A DNA stretch of 64,000 nucleotides from positions 140,951-204,950 of the forward strand of contig NZ_JYNX01000060.1 in the NCBI RefSeq assembly GCF_001044255.1, in the 5' to 3' direction. Under the pieces are notes generated by a model. It saw nothing but the letters and a program-made list of their open reading frames with translations, made no database searches and was not told the origin of the DNA. Source of the DNA: Mycolicibacterium chubuense (GTDB lineage Bacteria > Actinomycetota > Actinomycetes > Mycobacteriales > Mycobacteriaceae). The first letter of the stretch is position 1; every line of letters starts with the position of its first letter. Positions 59,095 to 64,000 of this stretch are shown in pieces. Both the position numbers and the translations under genes were made by a program.

Positions 59095-59804
59095 TGTCGC
59101 TGCGCTCCACGCATCAGCGCGGCGTCACCCCTCAGGGTCGGGGCCGCTTTCCCGGCTTCGACGTGCTGGCACAAGCCCACGTGTGGGACGAGGTCACCGC
59201 CGGTGTCGTCTTGGGCCGACTCGCCCCGCCGACCACGCCGGCGTTCTTCACCGTCGACGAGGTGGCGGTGGCCGAGCCGCTGCTCGATCTGCTGCTCGCC
59301 CAGGACACCGAGCCGAAGGTCCCGGTGTTGGCGTTGATCGACATGAGGCTGGCCGCGGGCGAAACAGACGGATGGCATTACGACGACATGCCCGAGGACG
59401 GCCAGGCATGGCGCGACTCCCTGGCCGCACTCGACAACGACGCCCACGAGCACTACGGCGCCGGCTACGGCGAACTCAGCCTCGCCCGGCAGGCCCGGCT
59501 GCTGCAGGACGTCCAGGACCACGCCGATGCGGGACACAGTTGGCACGACCGGCCGGCCCGCCACGTGTGGAGTCTGTGGACGCGGTACGCCTGCACGGCG
59601 TTCTACTCGCACCCATGGGCGTGGAACGAGATCGGGTTCCCCGGCCCCGCCTACCCCCGCGGTTACCTCAACCCCGGCATCAATGCCCGCGAATCCTACG
59701 AGGTTCCTGATCACCGCGACATCGACCCGGTGCCCTTCGCCGCACGGGTGGAGGCCACCCGCCGCGCCGACGCAGACCTGCCCGAAGGGCGCACCCATGG
59801 GTGA
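59094..59804 (+). CDS. Gluconate 2-dehydrogenase subunit 3-like protein
   Basis: The 236-residue protein matches the gamma subunit of membrane-bound sugar-acid dehydrogenases. FFTVDEVAVAEPLLDLLLAQ and LSLARQARLLQDVQDHADAG carry the pattern, and AFYSHPWAWNEIGFPGPAYP is the family C-terminal motif. In other bacteria the gamma subunit escorts the flavoprotein through Tat. Here no twin-Arg motif is visible at its N-terminus. GGGAGG precedes ATGATG at 59091; the second ATG has the better spacing. It overlaps the GMC subunit by eight bases. Confidence 0.88.
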   Translation: MSLRSTHQRGVTPQGRGRFPGFDVLAQAHVWDEVTAGVVLGRLAPPTTPAFFTVDEVAVAEPLLDLLLAQDTEPKVPVLALIDMRLAAGETDGWHYDDMPEDGQAWRDSLAALDNDAHEHYGAGYGELSLARQARLLQDVQDHADAGHSWHDRPARHVWSLWTRYACTAFYSHPWAWNEIGFPGPAYPRGYLNPGINARESYEVPDHRDIDPVPFAARVEATRRADADLPEGRTHG

Positions 59805-61437
59805 CGGGAGCGCCGTGCGGGACCGCAACGCGTCGGCCTGGCTGCTGCCCCACAACGGTGTCCGCACCGATCACCGGCTGCGCGCCGACATGCGCCGCTA
59901 TCAACCCGACGACGAGGTCGACGTCGTCATCGTCGGGGCCGGGGCCGGAGGCGCCACCCTCGGGCAGCGCCTCGCCCGCGCCGGGTGGAGCGTGGTGTTG
60001 CTCGACGCCGGGCCGTTCTGGGATCCGGACGCGGACTGGGTCAGCGACGAACGCGGCTCCCACGGCCTGTACTGGACCGATGCCCGTCAGATCGGCGGCG
60101 ACGATCCGGTGCCGTTGGGCTCCAACAACTCCGGGCGCGGTGTCGGCGGATCGATGGTGCACTACGCCGGTTACACACCGCGGTTCCATCCCTCCGACTT
60201 CCACACCCTGAGCAGCGACGGCGTCGGCGCTGACTGGCCCATCGACTACACCGAACTGCGCCCCTACTACGAACAGATCGAAGCCGAACTGCCGGTGGCC
60301 GGCCAGGACTGGCCGTGGGGCGACCCGCACCGCTATCCGCACAGTCCCCACCCGGTGAGCGGCAACGGGTTGATCGCGCTGCGTGGTGCCGATGCCCTGG
60401 GCGTCGACATGCGTGTCGGGCCGGTCGCAATCCCCAACGGCCGCTTCGGCAACCGCCCGCACTGCATCTACCGCGGCTTCTGCATCCAGGGCTGCAAGGT
60501 CAACGCCAAAGCCAGCCCGCTCATCACCCACATCCCCGACGCCCTGGCGCACGGCGCCGAGGTCCGGCCCGACTGCCACGTCAGCCGCATCCTCGTCGAC
60601 GACACCGGATCCGCGACCGGCGTGGTGTATGTGCACGACGGTGTGCTGCACCGGCAGCGCGCCCAGGCCGTCGTCGTCGCCGGCTACTCCATCGAGACGC
60701 CCCGACTGCTGCTGCTGTCCTCCTCGTCCCGGTACCCCGACGGCCTCGGCAACGACCACGACCACGTGGGCCGTCACCTCATGGTCCAGGGCGCTCCGCA
60801 GGTCGCGGGACGCTTCGCCGAGGAGATCCGCATGTACAAGGCGCCGCCCCCAGAGGTCAGCAGCGAGCAGTTCTACGAAACCGACCCCAGCAAGCCCTAC
60901 CGACGCGGCTTCTCCATCCAGACCGTCAGCCCGCTGCCGATCACGTGGTCTGAACACGTTGCCGCCCAGGGTCATTGGGGCCAGACGTTACGGGAGTACA
61001 TGCGTGACTACGTCCACTGGGCCACCCTGGGGGCTCTATGTGAGCTGCTGCCGCTCCCCGGCAATCGCGTCACACTCGCCGACGAGACGGACGGGCACGG
61101 TTTGCCCGTCGCACACTTCTCCTACAGCCAGTGCGACAACGACAGGCAACTCATCGATGCCGCGAGCACCGTCATGTCCGACATGCTGCGGGCCGCGGGC
61201 GCCGAGGAGGTCATGACCATCAACCGCTACGCCCACCTGGTCGGCGGTGCGCGGATGGCGGCCAGGCGGCAGGACGGCGTGGTCGACGGGGAGCACCGCG
61301 TCTACGGCGTCGACCGGCTCTACGTCGTCGACGGCAGCGTGATGCCCACCCAGGGCGCGGCCAACCCGGCCCTGACCATCATGGCGCTCGCGGCGCGCGC
61401 CGCGGGCCTGATGAAGCGCCACGCTGTCCAGTCGTGA
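59797..61437 (+). CDS. GMC-family dehydrogenase (flavoprotein subunit)
   Basis: The 546-residue FAD enzyme has VVIVGAGAGGATLGQRLARA near residue 45, a closing VDGSVMPTQGAANPALTIMA, and SNNSGRGVGGSMVHYAGYTP for the flavin loop. It is the partner of the preceding gamma subunit and so belongs to the gluconate/sugar dehydrogenase group. A Cys cluster, CIYRGFCIQGC near residue 225, resembles the iron-sulfur motif of FAD-glucose dehydrogenases. No cytochrome c subunit gene follows, so the electron acceptor is not the usual one. It probably oxidises a sugar or sugar acid. Confidence 0.9.
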   Translation: MGDGSAVRDRNASAWLLPHNGVRTDHRLRADMRRYQPDDEVDVVIVGAGAGGATLGQRLARAGWSVVLLDAGPFWDPDADWVSDERGSHGLYWTDARQIGGDDPVPLGSNNSGRGVGGSMVHYAGYTPRFHPSDFHTLSSDGVGADWPIDYTELRPYYEQIEAELPVAGQDWPWGDPHRYPHSPHPVSGNGLIALRGADALGVDMRVGPVAIPNGRFGNRPHCIYRGFCIQGCKVNAKASPLITHIPDALAHGAEVRPDCHVSRILVDDTGSATGVVYVHDGVLHRQRAQAVVVAGYSIETPRLLLLSSSSRYPDGLGNDHDHVGRHLMVQGAPQVAGRFAEEIRMYKAPPPEVSSEQFYETDPSKPYRRGFSIQTVSPLPITWSEHVAAQGHWGQTLREYMRDYVHWATLGALCELLPLPGNRVTLADETDGHGLPVAHFSYSQCDNDRQLIDAASTVMSDMLRAAGAEEVMTINRYAHLVGGARMAARRQDGVVDGEHRVYGVDRLYVVDGSVMPTQGAANPALTIMALAARAAGLMKRHAVQS

Positions 61438-61460
61438 ACGCCCAGAAGGGATGTGAGGCA

Positions 61461-62558
61461 ATGGCATCGACGCGAATCGACGGGCTCGACGTGGCGGTCT
61501 ACACCGTGCCGACCGAGCGGCCCGAAGCCGACGGAACGCTGCGGTGGGACTCCACCACCGCGGTCGTCGTCCACGCGCACGCCGCGGGTCTCGTGGGGCT
61601 GGGATGGACGTACAGTTCCCCGGCCGCCGCCGGGGTCATCGTTCACCATCTGCGCGACGTGGTCGTCGGCCGGCACGCGGCGGACCTGCCCGGCGCCTTC
61701 ACCGCGATGAAGCGCGCGTGCCGCAATCTGGGCACCCGCGGCCTGGTCGCCCAGGCTGTCAGCGCCGTCGACATCGCCCTGTGGGATCTGCGTGCCCACC
61801 TGCGCAACCTGCCGCTGGCCACGCTATTCGGCCGCTGCCACAGCACCGTTCCCATCTACGGATCGGGCGGGTTCGTCAACCTCGACGACGATGAACTCGC
61901 CGCGCAGGTCCAGGTATGGCGCGACGCCGGGTGCACCGCGATGAAGATCAAGATCGCGCAGTGCTGGGGTAGCGATCCTGAGCGAGACCTGCTGCGCGTC
62001 AGGGTGTTACGTTCGCTCGCGGGCGAATCGGTCGAGCTCATGGTCGACGCCAACGGCGGCTATTCGGCCGGCCAGGCCCGGCGCGTGGGGGCCGCCCTGG
62101 ATCAGCTGGGCGTCACCTGGTTCGAGGAACCGGTCAGCAGCGACGACATCGAAGGACTCGCCGCCGTGCGTTCCGCCGTCCGGTGTGACGTCGCGGCCGG
62201 CGAATACATCGCTGACTGTTACGACGCGCGCCGGCTCGCGCCTGTCGTCGACTGTTTGCAAATCGACGTCACCCGCTGCGGCGGATACACCGGCTGGCTG
62301 GCCGCAGCAGGCATCGCCGCGGCACACAATCTCGAGGTCTCGGCGCACTGTGCACCGGCCCTGCACATTCCGGTCGCTGCGTCCGTGGCGCGGCTGCGCC
62401 ACCTCGAGTACTTCATTGATCACACGCGATTGGAGGCTGAATTGTTCCACGGTGTGCCCATTCCCACCGGCGGCCACCTTCCTGTGACCACCACCCGGCC
62501 CGGGCATGGCATGACGCTCACGCCGGAGGCGCAGATGTACCGGGAGGCGCCGTGCTGA
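61461..62558 (+). CDS. Enolase-superfamily (mandelate racemase/muconate lactonizing) dehydratase
   Basis: The 365-residue protein has a capping domain and a TIM barrel. The Lys-x-Lys base pair is in TAMKIKIA. Metal ligands are in LMVDANGGY (Asp), TWFEEPVSS (Glu) and CDVAAGEYIAD (Glu). QIDVTRCGGYTGW and the His-rich VSAHCAPALH follow. Such enzymes dehydrate or epimerise sugar acids. The ATG at 61461 is chosen for its GAGG site; a GTG at 61434 would overlap the GMC stop. It would process the product of the upstream dehydrogenase. Confidence 0.9.
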   Translation: MASTRIDGLDVAVYTVPTERPEADGTLRWDSTTAVVVHAHAAGLVGLGWTYSSPAAAGVIVHHLRDVVVGRHAADLPGAFTAMKRACRNLGTRGLVAQAVSAVDIALWDLRAHLRNLPLATLFGRCHSTVPIYGSGGFVNLDDDELAAQVQVWRDAGCTAMKIKIAQCWGSDPERDLLRVRVLRSLAGESVELMVDANGGYSAGQARRVGAALDQLGVTWFEEPVSSDDIEGLAAVRSAVRCDVAAGEYIADCYDARRLAPVVDCLQIDVTRCGGYTGWLAAAGIAAAHNLEVSAHCAPALHIPVAASVARLRHLEYFIDHTRLEAELFHGVPIPTGGHLPVTTTRPGHGMTLTPEAQMYREAPC

Positions 62559-63004
62559 GCGGACGCTACCGCACGGTGGAGATCTTCCGTGCGGCATGGG
62601 GCGCGGCGCTGCTCATCGCCCCGGAGCGGGTGCTGAACGCCACGCACAGCGCTCCCGTCGACGCCGCGAGCCGCGTCGTGACGCGTGTGCTCGGTGCGCG
62701 TCACCTTGTGCAGGCGGCACTGTCCGGACTCCGGCCGGACCCCGACGTGCTCGCGATGGGGGTCTGGGTCGACGCGGTGCATGCACTGACCGCATCACTG
62801 CTCGCAGCCAGCGACCCTCGCCGCGCCCGGGCGGGATACACCGACGCCGTCATCGCGGGCGGATGGGCGGTCGCGGGCTGTCACGATCTTCGCCGCGGCC
62901 GTGTCGCTCCGCGAGAGCACCAGCGTGTCCGCGACGGGCTCGCCGCCCTGGTCCTTCGGCACGTTCCGGGCGGCCGCCTGATCCGTGGCCAGCAGCGGGC
63001 CTAA
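62552..63004 (+). CDS. Hypothetical protein, last gene of the operon
   Basis: The 150-residue GTG-initiated protein overlaps the enolase-family gene by seven bases. It has weakly hydrophobic helical stretches (AAWGAALLIAPERVL, MGVWVDAVHALTASLLAAS, AVIAGGWAVAGCHDL) and a basic C-terminus. No family is recognised. The pattern recalls four-helix DUF4267-like membrane proteins, a weak impression. It overlaps the convergent DedA gene by four bases. Confidence 0.7.
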   Translation: MLSGRYRTVEIFRAAWGAALLIAPERVLNATHSAPVDAASRVVTRVLGARHLVQAALSGLRPDPDVLAMGVWVDAVHALTASLLAASDPRRARAGYTDAVIAGGWAVAGCHDLRRGRVAPREHQRVRDGLAALVLRHVPGGRLIRGQQRA

Positions 63005-63657
63005 GAGTTCATGCCCGGGTTCGCCGCCTCAGACCGCCGCCGACGGCGCCGCGTGATCACGAAGCGCAGAGCCCAGATCACGACGCCGGCCAGCACGACG
63101 TACTGCAGGGTCGCCGTGTACGGATCGATGGCGTGCCAGTTGGCGCCCAGCGCGTAGCCCGCGGAGATGAGCGCGGTGTTCCACACCAGGCTCCCCAGCA
63201 GCGTCAGCACGGTGAAGACCGCGGCGTTCATCCGCTCGGTGCCCGCGGGCACCGAGATGAAGCTGCGGAACAGCGGCACCATCCTGCCGAAGAACACCGC
63301 CTTCGTTCCGTGGCGGGCGAACCACGCGGTCGTCTTGTCGATGTCCTCGGCCGCCACCAGCGGGATGCGCAGCGCGAGGCCACGCATCCGATCGTGCCCG
63401 AGCCACGCGCCGAGCCCGTAGAGCACCCAAGCGCCGATCAGCGAGCCCACCGTCGCGCCGATAATCGCCTCGGCCAGCGACAGGTCGCCGAGCCGCGCGG
63501 CGAAGCCGGCCATGGGCAGGATCACCTCGCTCGGAACCGGCGGGAACAGGTTCTCGGCGGCGATCGCGAGGCCCGCGCCGAGGCCGCCCCACCGCTCCAT
63601 CAGCTCCACCGTCCAGCCGGCGACGCCGTCGAGCTCGATCGCGGAGTGGGTCGCCAA
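63001..63657 (-). CDS. DedA (SNARE-associated) family membrane protein
   Basis: The 218-residue protein has the DedA order: FPPVPSEVILPMAGFAARLG, then GSLIGAWVLYGLGAWLG, and GRMVPLFRSFISVPAGTERM with the conserved Arg. DedA proteins help recycle lipid carriers across the membrane and maintain the proton gradient. The tail is strongly basic (ITRRRRRRS). The ATG at 63657 is used. Confidence 0.9.
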   Translation of the reverse strand: MATHSAIELDGVAGWTVELMERWGGLGAGLAIAAENLFPPVPSEVILPMAGFAARLGDLSLAEAIIGATVGSLIGAWVLYGLGAWLGHDRMRGLALRIPLVAAEDIDKTTAWFARHGTKAVFFGRMVPLFRSFISVPAGTERMNAAVFTVLTLLGSLVWNTALISAGYALGANWHAIDPYTATLQYVVLAGVVIWALRFVITRRRRRRSEAANPGMNS

Positions 63658-63702
63658 GACGCAGCCTTTCGTCGGGGGGTGTCCCCGGCGAGGGTACCGA
63701 CG

Positions 63703-64000
63703 TCAGCGATGCAGGGTCAGCGCCAAGCGGGCCCCGTCGGGCAGTTCACCGGGTGGAAGCAGGGCGATCCAGCCGCCGCGACCGAGCACGATCTCGATGA
63801 GTTCGTCGACGGCGTCGTCGATGACGTCGGGTCGGTCCACCTCGTCGGTGGGGATCAGACTGTCCCCGTCCTGCCCCAGCCGCGCCGGGTAGAAGAAGTC
63901 CTCCTCGACGGCCAGCAACTCGGGGCGCTCCCAACGCGCGGCCAGCCAGGCGCTGTTGATGTCGGTCAGCACCCGCCCGCCTCCGGCGCGCTGCTCGACG
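63703..64000 (-). CDS. C-terminal part of a possible baeRF-like (Vms1-type) protein, cut at the window end
   Basis: The frame runs off the right edge; only the last 98 residues are seen. LTDINSAWLAARWERPELLA and DAVDELIEIVLGRGGWIALL resemble the C-terminal domain of bacterial eRF1-like proteins, where DAVDELIE leads to a final helix and strand. These are thought to act on peptidyl-tRNA or ribosomes. The assignment rests on a short stretch and is moderate at best. It is in line with dedA, 46 bases away. Confidence 0.5.
   Translation of the reverse strand, partial: VEQRAGGGRVLTDINSAWLAARWERPELLAVEEDFFYPARLGQDGDSLIPTDEVDRPDVIDDAVDELIEIVLGRGGWIALLPPGELPDGARLALTLHR

Overview
The window is GC-rich, gene-dense DNA from an actinobacterium, most likely a fast-growing Mycobacterium (Mycolicibacterium). 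The pointers are a GlnX-GlnH-PknG locus in the M. tuberculosis gene order, F420-type luciferase-like oxidoreductases, a Tat-exported mycobacterial multicopper oxidase (MmcO type), a fused HadA/HadB-type hotdog protein, an Acg-type nitroreductase and a CelA1-like GH6 enzyme. Nearly all starts are ATG or GTG, and many neighbours overlap by 1-4 bases. I see no tRNA, rRNA, IS element, phage gene or CRISPR array. The only longer gene-poor stretches are 3702-3888, 13264-13448 and 46741-47027; each holds repeats or candidate operators.

Layout. 1-998: a junction between a minus-strand cobS scrap and a 5'-truncated acyltransferase. 1065-3701: a large ATP-binding LuxR regulator with a palindrome upstream. 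3889-13263: a tightly coupled signalling operon (33-codon leader ORF, GlnX, GlnH, PknG, hybrid histidine kinase, response regulator-adenylate cyclase, PGM1-like ATP-grasp ligase), followed by a CRP-type site, a 47-aa protein and a clear terminator. 13628-14854: MFS exporter. 14957-17996: SpoIIE phosphatase / B12-binding protein / STAS partner-switching operon. 18003-29803: DNA repair, alpha/beta hydrolase, a four-gene minus-strand metabolic operon, lipid genes, sulfate and formate/nitrite type transporters, amidase, and an unknown protein. 29805-33291: F420 enzyme and a metal locus (MmcO, small membrane protein, divergent VIT transporter). 33332-40256: MalQ, FGD-like enzyme, DUF2231, a MOSC-reductase-ferredoxin fusion, an MpaB-like protein. 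40314-42307: DoxX / secreted peptide / ECF sigma / membrane Rieske cluster. 42350-52927: stand-alone oxidoreductases, regulators, GH6 cellulase, zinc ribbon, HadAB-like dehydratase. 52939-63004: a MarR regulator divergent from a nine-gene operon (membrane protein, GH15, SDR, TPP enzyme, membrane protein, gluconate dehydrogenase-type subunit 3, GMC dehydrogenase, enolase-superfamily dehydratase, unknown). 63001-64000: DedA protein and the C-terminus of a possible baeRF-like protein.

How they work together. Three groups look like undescribed systems. (i) The amino-acid-sensing GlnX-GlnH-PknG module is joined in one operon to a two-component relay ending in a cyclase, to a peptide-ligase-like enzyme and to a possible cAMP-receptor site. 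(ii) A cobalamin-binding protein sits between a SpoIIE phosphatase and a STAS antagonist, which suggests a B12- or light-gated partner switch. (iii) The MarR-flanked operon carries a plausible route from an alpha-glucoside through periplasmic sugar oxidation to sugar-acid dehydration. A fourth, smaller one pairs an ECF sigma factor with a membrane Rieske protein that could be its redox-sensing anti-sigma factor. All functions are read from sequence motifs and remembered family features; no search was run.
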